Under the pieces are notes generated by a model, which saw only the letters and a list, made by a program, of their open reading frames with translations, did no database searches and was not told the origin of the DNA. The translations under genes and the position numbers were made by a program. From Ustulina deusta (lineage: Eukaryota > Ascomycota > Sordariomycetes > Xylariales > Xylariaceae), in NCBI GenBank assembly GCA_023159155.1, contig JAJNNX010000061.1:124001-188000 (forward strand): 64,000 nucleotides of DNA. The letters run 5' to 3'. Below are positions 11,865 to 23,607 of this stretch, in pieces; within the stretch, counting starts at the first letter, position 1; every line of letters begins with the position of its first letter.

Positions 11865-14800
11865 AATGATGTTACCTTGATCTCGGGCAATTGGGCTGCT
11901 TCCGAGTGTCCAAAGACCACAGCAAATACAATCGCCTCCAGGCTGTTGTGATACGGTTGTATTTTGGGTGATCGTTGGTCGCCGTGGTTGGTGGTCTGAT
12001 CAGTCCCTAATCCCGTCCTTCTCGAATATTTTTCGCTTGTATCGAACGATAGAGCTGCGTTTTCGAGCTCGTGAGCTTGTAAAAAAACGGGGCACCTCCA
12101 CTTGCACCTTGTTAGTGTAAACTATCTGCACTACCGGTACCTAAGGTGTGAGGTATCGAGGTCCCAGTAGCGTGATGGGTACCTTTGTGCCTAGACCTAC
12201 CTTCGGGCCTAGGTAGTGTAGTGTCACTTAGTATGTAGTACCTATCGGTACTGTGTGTAGTGGATGTATAAGTACCTAACGCTAGGTATGTAAAGAGATG
12301 CTGTGTTTGCAAAAGATGAAGATAGTAGTAGATTATAATCCTCGGATCCCTACTTCACTGCAGATAAGCAACTATTTATACCCCCGAGCAAATGAGAGCA
12401 AAAAAGAAAACACTTGGGCTTCAGGCGGCACACAAAAAGCTTGGTCATCCCTCCTCTCCTCTCCCTTTCCGTCTCGTCCCCGCACCATCAGCTCCCGCTG
12501 AGCATGTAATGATCTTTGCATCACCCCCCATTGCGCCGGATCCAATCGATCGACGCTTCAGACAGTCCTCGTCTTCGATTTTTTTTTGCTGCATCACCCC
12601 CAAGCGCCCATCGCCGTCTCCTTGCAGAAAATGTGCCACCCCAACCACACCGATTGATGGACTGACTGGCTGGCTGCCTCTTCCCATTACGGGAACAAGT
12701 GCGGTTGCTTGTGTCTCTTGTGCCTTGTGTTGCTATACTAAGTATCCGACTTTCCATCAGCGTCATTCCGCCCGCCCCCATCCCGCCATCAGGCGCTCCG
12801 TGAGGAGCGATGCAGTGGGTGGGTGGATGGATGGATGTTCAAGTCTGCTCCTGTTTTGGGCGGGAAACCATCCTCGTCCAGATATGCCACACTAATGCCA
12901 GCCCGGGGATCGGAACCGCCAGATGACCACCAGAGGAACACACGACGATGCGGGTCTGAACCTCAACTTACCCGGTAGGTACCTACCCTGGAAGCAGGTC
13001 GTTCCAGCACACCTAGGTGCATCCCAGTTGGTCCTATCTCGGACGGAGCCGGTATACAGGCGTCTATGCGGCGTCACTCTACTTCATTCGTCCTACTATA
13101 CGCAGATATCGCCTCCCTTGTCCCCCTTTTCTGCTTCTCTGATTTGCCTCTTCGTCCTTGTGCCGTTCCTCCAGCTGAGGATTCTGCCCGCGCAAAGCAT
13201 CTACACGCGAGCCCTTCGCCTTTAGCAGTAAATCAGCCCACACAAGTCTCTCAACCAACTGAGGTGTGTTTGTGTCCTAGTCAGAGAATGTCACGCTTTG
13301 TAACACCAGGCTCACCCATTATCGGTCTACTACTCGTTCCCGAGCCGCCCGTCATGCGCTCTGTTCTCGGGAGCAGGGTCCGCGCCGGCACACATAACTG
13401 ACAGGTCGCCGTAGGCAAGGCGCTATCTAGTCCCGGATCGAGTCTAAGGTATCACATGGCGTGGTCGGTGTAAATTCCTTCCTCTATCTCCACACAATCG
13501 CCATAGAAGCGGCATCGAAGCGGCATCGTCGTGTGAGAAAGAATGCATGACTACCAAATTCTAGCCATTCAAACCCAAACAGAAAGATTTCCCACGGCAA
13601 GCTAACCATAATGCACACGTTCGTATAATTCAAATATTGAAGCTGGAAGTTTTCGCTTCGATGACTTATCGCTAATCAGTTGAGAAGAAGCTAAGTCATA
13701 TATTACGGGAACAGTACTTGCTACAGACCATAGAGACTGAACACTTTCAATATATCAATACTGGGCATAAACTCTCGACAGCCTTATCTCAAGCTAGCGT
13801 TGGAGAGCCATGCTATAACTTGCTTCATGATACCTACTCGTATTCGCCTTTCTACACCGTTCTTTCGGAGTAGGGGATTCGAAAGTTGGGGTCAGTACCT
13901 AATCGTATGATTGACATTTGCCTACAGGTCATAGAATACACTACAGATAGTGTTCCGCCCTTTTCATCAAGGGCCGTGTAAGCCCCTTACCTTGGTATAA
14001 TTCGTATCCCAAGATGACTGATTAAATTTTGCCATACGGCCGAGCCGAAGGAAGTGATAGAGAGTTGACAGCTGGGACATGAGCGTGTCGACAACTCCGT
14101 ACGTTACAAAGCATAGAATATTAGTGCACCTTGTTGCAAGCTCCGGGCGTGTCCACGTACACTTGGGTTTCCAATCGTACTGAGTTATAAGCCAGTTGGG
14201 TTTCTCAGGGCTGTTTATGTAGGCTAATATAAATTGAGCTAAGCTCTTCCCTCGGTACAAGGCAAGCCAACATCAGAAAATCCTACAAACAATGGAACAA
14301 ACGCCCGCAATCCTCCACGACATTCCGTATTGGAGGAGGCAATGAGCGTCATTCCCACCTAGAGATTGCGTCGGTGATGGAGCACAGCGAGCAGTATGAT
14401 AAGTGCTTGCGATACACTGGAAGGGGAAGCGTACGAATTATCCGCGCGTTTGGAGGGTTGAAATCTAGACTGCGTTAGACTCATCCAGTTAAGCTACTGG
14501 GATGTGTTAGTGATGATTGGCCAAGACATGAGACAAGAACCACTGTTTCATCCAAGTGTTAGCCATTTTAGGAATGGCAAGTACGTGGACAGAAGAAAAT
14601 GACCCCTATCCAATTATATCCGTGATCCACCTCCATAAGCAGTCTAACTTTGACCTTCACGTTGTGGTGAGTGAATCACCATACGAATAATTTGGCCTTG
14701 GACTGCCGTCTGTCGAAGCTAACACCAAGCCTGGCGATAATGACGATACCTCTGTCTGCCTCTGCCGCCTCTCGTTTGCCCTTGTAAATGTCAGGCACTC

Positions 14801-15055
14801 TGCGGATACAACCGGCAATGTGAAAGGCGAGATAGAGTCACTGTCCTTACCTCTCCGGCTCATGTGAAGCATCCAGGGAGTATTACGAAAGGCGAGGTAC
14901 GCGGATTCGACCGCCTCACATCTCACTCAGATCGCACAGATCGCCCAGGGTATTGATATCAAGTCACTACCCCTGCCTCAGCTTTCTATTCTCGCTTTAG
15001 CTCATATACCATTTTGCACCTCGTTCGGGAAGAATCCTCGGGGATAACGAGCAAG
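11865..15055. other. 3.2 kb intergenic interval
   Basis: I find no gene in this stretch. TACCTAGGTA-like words cluster at about 12120-12290 and 12970-12990. A pyrimidine-rich stretch lies at 12440-12620. Minus-strand open stretches at 13967-14260 and 14657-14926 begin without ATG and have no recognisable motif. The region holds the promoter of the Tpa1-like gene at its left end and of the glycosyltransferase gene at its right end. Confidence 0.5.
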
Positions 15056-16531
15056 ATGGCTTTCAAAACTTTTAGTCCGTCAAGATCCAGGCTACGGAGG
15101 CTGCGGCCTGCATTGCTCCTGTCTATAATAATATTGGCTTTGTTCATTTACCTTCGGCCGAGTTCAATACCGGCACGTAACACCCAAACCGCTACTTCGG
15201 ATCAGAACAAGGGGGATGGGGTCCCGTGCCCCAAGTCACCCTTGATGAAAGACGTCTTTGTGGTCATTCGAACAGGAGCAACTGAGGCTCAAGAAAAGCT
15301 CCCCGTACACTTCAAGACCGTCCTTACATGTGTCCCGGACTTCGTCATCTACTCAGACATGGATGAAATCGTAGATGGTCATCAAGTTCACGACGTGCTC
15401 ACCGAAGTGAACGAGACGATAAAGAGAACTGCCCCTGAATTCCAGCTATATAATCACCTTCTCACCAGCGGACGCGATGGACTGGACTATCAGACCATGT
15501 TTGGAAGTGGGCCAGCAGGCGCATTGGATAATCCCGGTTGGAAGCTCGACAAATGGAAGTTTCTCCCCATGGTTGACCAAGCGCTACGGCAGAGACCGAA
15601 GGCAAAGTGGTTCGTATTCGTTGAGCCGGATACATATGTGATGTGGTCTAATATGCTCGAGTACCTACGCCTCTTCGACTCAAGCAAGCCATGGTACATT
15701 GGAAAGCATATGTATGCGAGTGGAGTTCTCTTCGCTCACGGAGGATCTGGGTTTGCACTCTCTAAACCCGCCTTGGAGAAGGTCTCAGAACATTGGAGAG
15801 AAAAGAAATCCGAAATCGAGCAGGCGACACTAAAAGGGTGGGCTGGGGACATGATCTTAGGAAAGACGCTAAGTGATGTCGGTATCGATATGTTCTGGGC
15901 ATATCCGCATATGCAAGGAGATAGCCTGACCGCCCTCGACTGGTCCGTCGAAAAGCTCGAAAGGCGAACTTGGTGTTACGCCGCCACGACATTCCATCAC
16001 ATGAACTCAGAAGAGATCACGACACTGTGGCAGTTCGAACAGACCTGGCAACGAAGGAACCCCAATGGGGCTCCCCTCCGTTTCCGCGACATCTTCAACA
16101 ACCTGATACGACACCGGCTTCGAGCGGAGCGTACAGGCTGGGACAATATATCTATTGGGACGGAGTACAGCGAAGAAGCGCTCGCGAAGCTCTCACAAAA
16201 CGATGTAGACAATCTGTCACTCGTGGAACAGAACGCCCACGCCTCATTTGAAATGTGCCAGGCTACGTGCAGACAACAACCTAGATGTATACAGTTTTCC
16301 TTCGTCCCGGGAACGTGCTCAGTCTCCGACGAACTGCGACTAGGGCATGCTGCAGACACACAGTGCCTCGAGTATTCTAACGCCGCCGGAAAGTGCGTCA
16401 AGGAGGCTACGACCACGGGGGAGGGGGACGACATCGTCCGGTCCGGCTGGATTATGGATAGGATTCCTGGGTACGCGGATTGGTTGGATGAATTTTGCGA
16501 CAAGGTCCAAGACATTTGGATCACTAAATAA
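15056..16531 (+). CDS. Type II membrane glycosyltransferase, GT31/Fringe-like
   Basis: A single exon of 491 residues. ATG at 15056 is chosen because it precedes the basic SRSRLRRLR stretch and a membrane segment at about 19-33 (ALLLSIIILALFIYL), a typical Golgi type II anchor. The catalytic region has VFVVIRTGATEAQEKLPVH, DFVIYSDMDE, WFVFVEPDTYVMWSNM with an E-x-D-T-Y metal-binding motif near residue 190, and GGSGFALSKPAL. The last is the usual Gly-Ala/Ser motif of Fringe and related beta-1,3-glycosyltransferases. A downstream Cys-rich segment (about residues 400-455, with CQATC, PRCIQFSF, GTCSVSD, QCLEY and GKC) resembles a PAN/apple-type disulfide module. The likely job is protein or lipid glycosylation in the Golgi; donor and acceptor sugars cannot be told from sequence. 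Confidence 0.8.
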   Translation: MAFKTFSPSRSRLRRLRPALLLSIIILALFIYLRPSSIPARNTQTATSDQNKGDGVPCPKSPLMKDVFVVIRTGATEAQEKLPVHFKTVLTCVPDFVIYSDMDEIVDGHQVHDVLTEVNETIKRTAPEFQLYNHLLTSGRDGLDYQTMFGSGPAGALDNPGWKLDKWKFLPMVDQALRQRPKAKWFVFVEPDTYVMWSNMLEYLRLFDSSKPWYIGKHMYASGVLFAHGGSGFALSKPALEKVSEHWREKKSEIEQATLKGWAGDMILGKTLSDVGIDMFWAYPHMQGDSLTALDWSVEKLERRTWCYAATTFHHMNSEEITTLWQFEQTWQRRNPNGAPLRFRDIFNNLIRHRLRAERTGWDNISIGTEYSEEALAKLSQNDVDNLSLVEQNAHASFEMCQATCRQQPRCIQFSFVPGTCSVSDELRLGHAADTQCLEYSNAAGKCVKEATTTGEGDDIVRSGWIMDRIPGYADWLDEFCDKVQDIWITK

Positions 16532-17525
16532 GAGAAACACCACGTTTGGCATAGACCGCAGGATAACTGTACACACATAGCAGAACATTGTATTCATACA
16601 CATCCACTTGTCCTATACCCCTATATTCAGTTTGTTACAGCTGCTCATAACGTTATAAGAGTTGTTCAAGCCTACTATCTAGGCAAACGAAAAGAGCTTT
16701 GCCCTTTTTCCGGCGTTCAATCTTGCGATCCTCTTTTGGTTCCTCCTCAACCCAATTTTTTCCTAAATATTGGCTCAGCAACGGGGAGCGTAACATATCT
16801 ACTCAGGATTTCTTGCATCTCGGGCCGATCAACACTATACATTAGCCATATACCAAATAGGCATGATGCAATTAAAACACATCTAGCACAGCTCAGGTAA
16901 ATCCCAAGTCCTTCGGTGTCCAATACTCGGTGAATTATTCTAACTTCGGAATACACATGTCCAAGTATATGAAATACCGATTTAAGGTCAGTTACGTAAC
17001 TATTGTAGCTCGCTTACACCTATATCAGGCTGCTCATCTTAAGACCAAACCAGGCAGTCTTTGACATCACTCTAGCATCTGCAGAAAAGCCAGCACTCCC
17101 TACTTACTTGCTCGAGGGAACAAGCGTAGCACAGAGAAGTGTGGAGAACCGATCGTCCCAGGTGCGCGAGTCGATGAGGGGTGAAATGCCTACCCCGAAC
17201 TACTACCCAAAGTGCCTACTCCATGATCCCATGCCGTATTTTTCAACTACCTACACAGAACCGAGCATATGGACTATCAACGGGGCATTACTGTACCCAA
17301 CATTCTCGCTATTCCAGGAAGCGACTATACTAGTTTGGGCACGGCCGGTTAGGGCATGTAGAGCCGAGCAGATCCCCAAAGGCTAAAGTGACTGACTACA
17401 TACCTTACGTACTGGGTAGATCCGCCCCTCCACAGCATCACCCACATATACATATCTACATGTCTATCTTGAATACAACCCTTCATATCTCAGATAGACA
17501 GACAAGGCCGGCTATCTCATCCACG
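16532..17525. other. Intergenic interval upstream of the aminotransferase
   Basis: No supportable gene. A minus-strand open stretch (16747-16956) encodes a hydrophobic segment but has no ATG at its beginning and no firm family match. Confidence 0.5.
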
Positions 17526-19729
17526 ATGAGCGACTTCGATATCGAGACCGTGCGGTCCCAGTTCCCAGCACTCTCCCAAGGTCAGGTCTTCTTCGACAAT
17601 GCAGGCGGCAGCCAAACACTGGGCACCGTCATCGAGGCGTAAGTGCAGCAATATTCAGGCAGGGTCGAGGTAGCAAAACCAAGTCAAGCGACTAACTGCA
17701 GCCGGTGGGCTCGGATCTCAGAATCCACGATTACCTCTCGCGGACCAATGTCCAGCTGGGCGCCAGCTACGAGACGGGCAAGCTCTCGACGGAGCGGTAT
17801 GACGCCGGCTTCGCGGCCGGGGCACGATATATCAACGCCGAGACGTCCGAGATAGGTACGGCATACTGACCGGGTTTTTCTCACGTTGAGCTCGTTCACC
17901 TCTCCATGCATACTCCCTCTCTCTCTCACACCATTGTCCTTGGCACCCCACACACGTGGAAAGGGGCGGCCTCTGAGAATCACACGATATCTCTCACTAG
18001 AACCCAAGCAGAAATAACCACTAACCCACCGAACCCCGAAAAGTGTTCGGCGCCTCGACGACGCAATTACTCCGCAACGTGTCCTTCGCGCTAGAGTTCG
18101 CCGAAGGCGACGAGATAATCGTGTCGAGCATCGACCACGAGGCGAACATCGCGCCATGGATCGCCCTAGCATCCCGACAGAAGCTAGTCTTGAAGTGGTG
18201 GACGCCATCTCTCACCCCCTCTTCCCCATCCCCTGACATCCCCCCCAACAATACCAACACCAACACCAACACCAACCCGCTCCTCACCCCGGCCTCCCTC
18301 GCCCCCCTCCTCACGTCCCGCACGCGCCTCGTAACCTGCACCCACGTGAGCAATATCCTAGGCAGCATCCACGCGATCGCCGAGATCGCGGCCGCCGTCC
18401 GCGCCGGCCCGTCGCCCGAGGCCCTGGTCGCCGTGGACGGCGTGTCGTGGGCGCCGCACCGGCCCGTCGACGTCCGGGCCCTCGGCGTCGACGTGTACGC
18501 CTTCTCCTGGTACAAGGTGTACGGACCACACCTCGCCATGCTCTACGCGAGTCGGCGGGCCCAGAGCAGAATGACGTCTCTGGGCCATTTTTTCAAGAAG
18601 GGGGATACGCTAGAGGAGAAGAGTAAGTTTCTTTTCTTTTCTTTCTTTCTTTTTTCATTATTATTATTTTTTACTTCTTTCTTTTGTCCGAATTTTTTAA
18701 CCATCGTCGTCATCTCTGCCCCTGTCTCGTCTCGGGCGGAAAGGGAAGAAAGAAAAGGGGGGGGGGGGGGGGGGGGGAGATAGGGGCTGAAAAACAACGT
18801 CGGCACAAGTTAAGTGTAAACAATAAGGGCCAAAGGTTCTGCCACGTACTTTTGATTATCCGTTACCCCTCAGACGTTTTTTTTTTTTTTTTTGGACTCC
18901 CATTGTTATGAGAACCTCAACCACTCCAACGCCACAACTCCAAGCCCAGAGCAAATGATGAAAAACCTTCCCCTCAAGTTCCCCCCCCCCCTCCCAAAGC
19001 CTACCGAGACATGGAAGAGAGAAAGAAAGAAAGAAAAACTGTACTCTATAGTAATAAATAAACACACGCATACATACTAACGCCCCCGCGTCCTCGAAAC
19101 AGTCGGTCTAGCGGGCGCAAGCTACGAGCTCCTGCACGCCCTCCCGGCACTAAGCGCGTACCTCCCGCGGACCGGCTCGGGCTGGGCCGGGCGGACACGG
19201 CACGAGGAGGCGCTGCAGACGGCGCTCCTCGCGTACCTCGTCTCGCGCGCCGACGCGACCGTCTACGGCGACGCGACGGGGTCGGCCGCCGCGCGGGTCT
19301 CGACTGTCAGCTTCCGCGTCGTCGGCTGGCCCTCGCGCGACGTCGTCGAGGCCGTCGAGGCCGCCACTTCTTTCGGCTTTCGCTGGGGCAGCTTCTACTC
19401 GCCGCGTCTGGTGCACGAGCTCCTTGGTCTTGACGACGGTGGTGTTGTGAGGGTTAGTTTGGCGCATTATAATACCAGTGAGCTTTCTTTTCTTTTCTGT
19501 TCTTTTCTTTTCCCCTCTTCACCTCTCCTCCGCAATGTTTCTCGTCCCGTACCGAAAGTCGCGCGGTCTTGGGGAGTGTTAAATGAGACAGGTTTTCTTC
19601 GCCTCGCCTAGCTAACTAAGTGTACTCTGATCGGATGAAACTAACTAACGGTGTTTCCTTTTTACGATAGTCGACGAAGTGAAAGGTTTCATCGATGCGA
19701 TGGAGAAATACGTCCCGAAGAAGGGATAG
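17526..19729 (+). CDS. Class V aminotransferase / cysteine-desulfurase-like PLP enzyme
   Basis: Five exons, 17526-17638, 17722-17855, 18044-18622, 19103-19477 and 19671-19729, give 419 residues in a continuous frame. Motifs of fold type I PLP enzymes related to NifS/SufS: VRSQFPALSQGQVFFDNAGGSQ at the N-terminus, TNVQLGASYETG, VFGASTTQLLRNV, DEIIVSSIDHEANIAPW, VAVDGVSWAPHRPVDV (Asp binds the PLP ring) and FSWYKVYGPH with the Schiff-base Lys near residue 240. The C-terminal domain ends in FRWGSFYSPRL, VRVSLAHYNT and a short IDEVKGFIDAMEKY. Sulfur transfer from cysteine is the family expectation, but substrate and localisation are uncertain. The first intron must use the acceptor at 17721, since the textbook site at 17701 breaks the frame. 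The third intron is 480 nt and full of homopolymers. Confidence 0.82.
18623..19102 (+). other. Unusually long (480 nt) intron with homopolymer runs
   Basis: The donor is GTAAGT and the acceptor GAAACAG, with a CATACTAAC branch-like site at about 19073-19081. Inside are a 21-base G run (18757-18777), a 17-base T run (18877-18893), a C run (18981-18991) and CTTT/GAAA-rich flanks. It is far longer than the other introns in the window. Confidence 0.75.
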
Positions 19730-19986
19730 GTAGACAAATAGATATATTCGCGTACCCGTAGAGCTGAGAAGATACATTTGCTGTATCTCGCGTCCCGTTG
19801 GTCTGCAACTCACGTTATAATGTAAATATGTACGAACCTTTGGCATACAAATATCGGCTGACTCCCAAATATCATAAAGAAGTCGATTATGTACCTTGTA
19901 TTTATTCCTGATATAAAACTCCACGCAGTCTAGCAGCGACATTTTATGATCCACGATATCCTCTACAACCTATTTTACCCAACGCG

Positions 19987-21210
19987 CTACGCCGATGCCT
20001 TATTCACGGCAGCTCTTAGCACGGAGATAACACCCGCCGGATCCTGGGCACCGAAGACAGCGCTACCAGCTACGATGACGTTGGCGCCGGCGTCGGCCGC
20101 CTGGTCGATCGTGCCCGGGCCTAACCCGCCATCCACCTCGATGTTCAAATCCGGGTACTTCTTGCGTAGGGCCTGGACTTTGGGCAGCTCGGACGCCATG
20201 AATTTCTGTCCGCCAAAGCCGGGCTCGACTGTCATGATGAGGACCATCTACGTATTTCGCGAAAGCTAAGCATTAGTTCCTATATGAATATAAAAGACAG
20301 AGATGAAAAGACAGCCGCGGGACACAGTGGAGGAAAAGAGCACGGAGGGAGAAGGTCGATCAACAAGTAGGTAAAAACGTAGTAGAATAAGTGTTGCAGG
20401 CATAGAAAAATGGAAGGCAGAGGGACATACATCGGGCCTCTCCTTCTCATTAGAGCTCTCGAGCAACTCCGTCAGCACCTCGACGCCCGTCATGGGCTTC
20501 AGCGCGATGCCGGCCAATAGGCCACAGTCGTGAATATACCGTATGAGGTCTTTGGGGTTAGTCTTTTCGTCGGTCTTGCCCTCGGGGGACTCGGCGGCGC
20601 TCGAGAAGGCGGCCTCGTAATGGAAGCAGTAGAGGTCGCAGCCGGCCTTCTGGAACTCCTTGACCCATTTCTTCGGCTACACATGTTTCACATATTCCCT
20701 TCGTTAGCAAGTTCCTCTCTCTCTCTCTTTTCTTTCCCCTTCTCATTGCCATCGTCCCTGCCCATGTCTTCTTTATTCTTCTAGGGATAAAAAATGGGGA
20801 GGCGCCTGGGTTTGCACGCCGTATATGTACGGGATGAGGGGATTTATGGCGCCATACCTCGGCGATCATCATATGGCAGTCGAACGTCCCGCGTCCGTGA
20901 TTTTCAGTCGGCCTGTCGACGTGTTTCCGGATCTTGGCTACGACGGGGGCGCCGAAGGTGATGTTCGGCACGAAGTGGCCGTCCCTTTTGTGTTCTGGCT
21001 ATCAGCTAAACTGCCCATCCCCTAACCATCCATCGTTGGAGGCCCAATGGCTTGTCTGCCCGATCTGGTAGTACAGGGAGTTCGGTCGGCGTACATGATA
21101 TCGACATGGAGCCAGTCGGCGCCCTGGTCCATTGTGCGCACGCAGTCGGCGCCGAGCTGCGCAAAGTCGGCCGACAGGATAGACGGAGCTATGATTGCCT
21201 TCGGTGCCAT
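19987..21210 (-). CDS. RPE1: Ribulose-phosphate 3-epimerase
   Basis: Four exons on the minus strand, 21210-21095, 20984-20858, 20676-20431 and 20247-19987, give 249 residues, the usual length. The enzyme interconverts D-ribulose 5-phosphate and D-xylulose 5-phosphate in the non-oxidative pentose phosphate pathway, in the cytosol. Family signatures in order: [39 protein letters not shown] (split by intron 1; metal-binding Asp and His), FDCHMMIAE (His), [10 protein letters not shown], and [16 protein letters not shown], followed by [12 protein letters not shown] and the phosphate-binding [15 protein letters not shown]. It is convergent with the aminotransferase, with about 260 bases between the stops. 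Introns are 110, 181 and 183 nt. Confidence 0.95.
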
Positions 21211-21768
21211 CTTGTGTTGCTCCAATCTTTCTTTTTGTTTTCTTTTGTTGTGGTGGCCGGGTTGTGTGTTCGAATACTCGTGGAAAGAATAGTGGCTTGC
21301 AGGAGAGCCCATATGTAGCAAGCAGCTAGTCACAAGAGTCGGGATAGACGTCACAGTAAGTGATGCGTTATGGCGGGGTATTCTTATCGGATTGACCCCT
21401 TTTTCCCGGCATGGTGGGGGTGGGGTCGGATTGGAGAAAGAACTTACAGTACCTACCTTAAGTAAGTACTCTGATAGTGCCTCCCCCTGAACCTATACTC
21501 CTACCCCGGGTACATAGGAGCAACAATCAAGCGATACCTAGTAGATTGGAAATGAAGAGCCTGGAACTTGGTCAAGAATGGTATGGGTGCCTGCTTTTAC
21601 TTAAATTCGCTTTTATCTACAGACGCCTGTCGATGTGCCAGTGACATGCTTCATCACAACTTCGTTAATTTAAGAATGCCTTCTCATCATACCCTGGAAC
21701 ACCTCATGAGCCCGTTTCATCACTGCCCTAGGATAAAAAGCCTTGAGTTGTTATTCACTGATCGGGAA
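21211..21768. other. Intergenic region between RPE and eIF3d
   Basis: Both flanking genes run leftward, so this holds the RPE promoter and 5' UTR and the eIF3d 3' UTR. A T/C-rich tract at 21220-21260 sits just before the RPE start on the coding strand (A/G on that strand). TACCTACCTTAAGTAAGTAC-like repeats occur near 21450-21470. Confidence 0.5.
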
Positions 21769-23607
21769 TTAATTGTCCCCGGTATCGGTTTCTGGGACCG
21801 TCTCTTCCTCGCCATCGTCGTCGAAGCTGCCGGCTGGGACCTCATATAGTCGGAGGATAGATTTGTTTGGATCCTTTACAAGCACAAACTTGCCCTCCTC
21901 TCGCTTCAAGCACATGTCAGAAATCGTGCGGACAATGCCCCAGCCGTTAGACAACGACAGGTTCATTTGGTTGGCGAAATCCTTGGGTTTCCAGCCGATG
22001 ACACCCAGAATGACATGCTTGTCATTGGCTTTCGGATTTGCCCGAGACACGAATCTAGGTCTATGTTAGCTAATCTCAAAGATGCGATACAGAAAGATCG
22101 TAATACTGACCCGAGCTTCATCACGTCCGCCTTGGCTAGGATGCTCTGCACGGTCCACCGCGCGAGCTTGGCGCTATTGTTCTTCATCTCGGTGGCCACT
22201 ACTGCACCACGCTGGCTGACAAGTTTGGATCTCCAATCTAGGGCTCCGCCACTGCCTTGGGCCTTATTATCGAACTCATTGAGTGCCTTTAGGGTGAGGT
22301 ATTGATCCTCACCGTTGATGGCGTTCTTCTGTACTGCATCGAGCTCCGTTCGAACTACTAGGTACATTGGCTCCTCTTCGCTTGTGGACAAGTCGAACTT
22401 GCGGTACTTGTAAACCTTGCTGGCAGGTGGTTCGGTCTCCTCGGCTTCATTATAGAAGGGGTTGTCGTTGGGCATATTGACCTTTGACGACTCGCTCTCC
22501 AAGACCACCTGGTTAGCGAAATTGTGGTTGATGTACGTGGCCTCTTCCGAGAGAGCGGTAGGCTGGTTGATACCATCCTTAGTGCCATCAGAAGGCTCCA
22601 TGGGAGCATCCGCGGCATTCTCGTTTACCGTAACCATATCTAGCGTGGCATTGTCGCGCTTGTCAAGGAAGATCTTGTTTCCTTGCCTGATGATCACGAT
22701 ATCCCAGGGGTAAATGGACCTTGTCGAACACATCAGCATGGAAAGGATGCTGTCGGTGGCGAAGATAGTCGCCTCGTCCCTTTCGGCGAGTTCCTGGATC
22801 ACAGGGTCCGAAGAAGTGGTGACATTGTAGGTGGCACGGTCGATCGCGGTCAACCGCCTCTCGGCCGACTTCACGGGATGCTTATCGTGGGATCGATCGT
22901 AGTAGTAGAGGAAACCGTAGCTGTCGATATCCTCGCCCTCGTCGGCGTCAAGGTTCAGCTTGCCGAGTCGGTTAAAGTCGATCTCTTCCAGAAGCTGCCA
23001 CTCGGGCTTGATGTTGATGGAGGCATCACGGTTCCTGGCGGGCTTGTCATAATCCTTCCAACCGAAGCGGCGACCGCCACGAGGAGCGTTGTAGCGTCCA
23101 CCACGGCTATCGTAGCCGTAACCTTGCTGGCCACCGCGGCCAGGGCGCTGAAGAGTGGCGCGACCACCGCGGGCCTGGTTAGCGCCTCTCTGGCCACGGC
23201 CACGGGTGAAGACGGCGCCTCGTCCGTATCTCGTCTTGGTGGGCTCTCTGCTGACAACAGAGAAGGTGTTTTCGTCGGCTTCGGCGACGGGAGCTGTGAA
23301 GAGCGCGGCACTGCCCGCACCATAAATCTGCTGGTCTACACGACCATGTCAGGTCAGCATCCACAGCAAGCACATCGTGGAGTTGTCGCCTACCCCTGTA
23401 GTTGCGATTGTATTGCTGTCTGCCACCACGGCCGTCCCTGCCATCTTTGCCGTCGGCGGTCCAATCAGCCATGCGGCCCAGCTTGTCCCCCTTGGAAAAC
23501 GGCGCGTATGGGACGCCATTCAGGGTCGTCTCGGCCGTGGTTTGAGGGCCCCATCCATCGCCGTCGGGAAGGACCGCGATCAGGTCTGCCAGGGATGTCG
23601 ACCCCAT
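21769..23607 (-). CDS. Eukaryotic translation initiation factor 3 subunit D
   Basis: Three exons on the minus strand, 23607-23394, 23335-22111 and 22054-21769, give 574 residues. This is a full-length eIF3d (Moe1 in fission yeast), the eIF3 subunit with a cap-binding fold. Recognisable blocks: the N-terminal [28 protein letters not shown] and NRNYRDQQIYG (joined across a 58-nt intron), an Arg/Gly-rich linker ([14 protein letters not shown] and the following RGG repeats, about 110-150), [94 protein letters not shown] and [21 protein letters not shown]. The acidic C-terminal tail is normal for the family. It is a cytosolic translation factor. Confidence 0.96.

Noticed and set aside
12392..12895. 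167-codon plus-strand frame in the 12 kb gap
   Set aside because: Low-complexity Pro/Ser/His composition in C/T-rich DNA, no family match, and other frames are similarly open.
16747..16956. Possible RTA1-like membrane-protein relic (VRIIHRVLDTEG, then a hydrophobic stretch)
   Set aside because: Only weak resemblance, no ATG at the start of the frame, and no other matching segments around it.
17702..17855. Aminotransferase exon 2 starting at 17702
   Set aside because: It gives a frame without family similarity; the acceptor at 17721 restores conserved residues.
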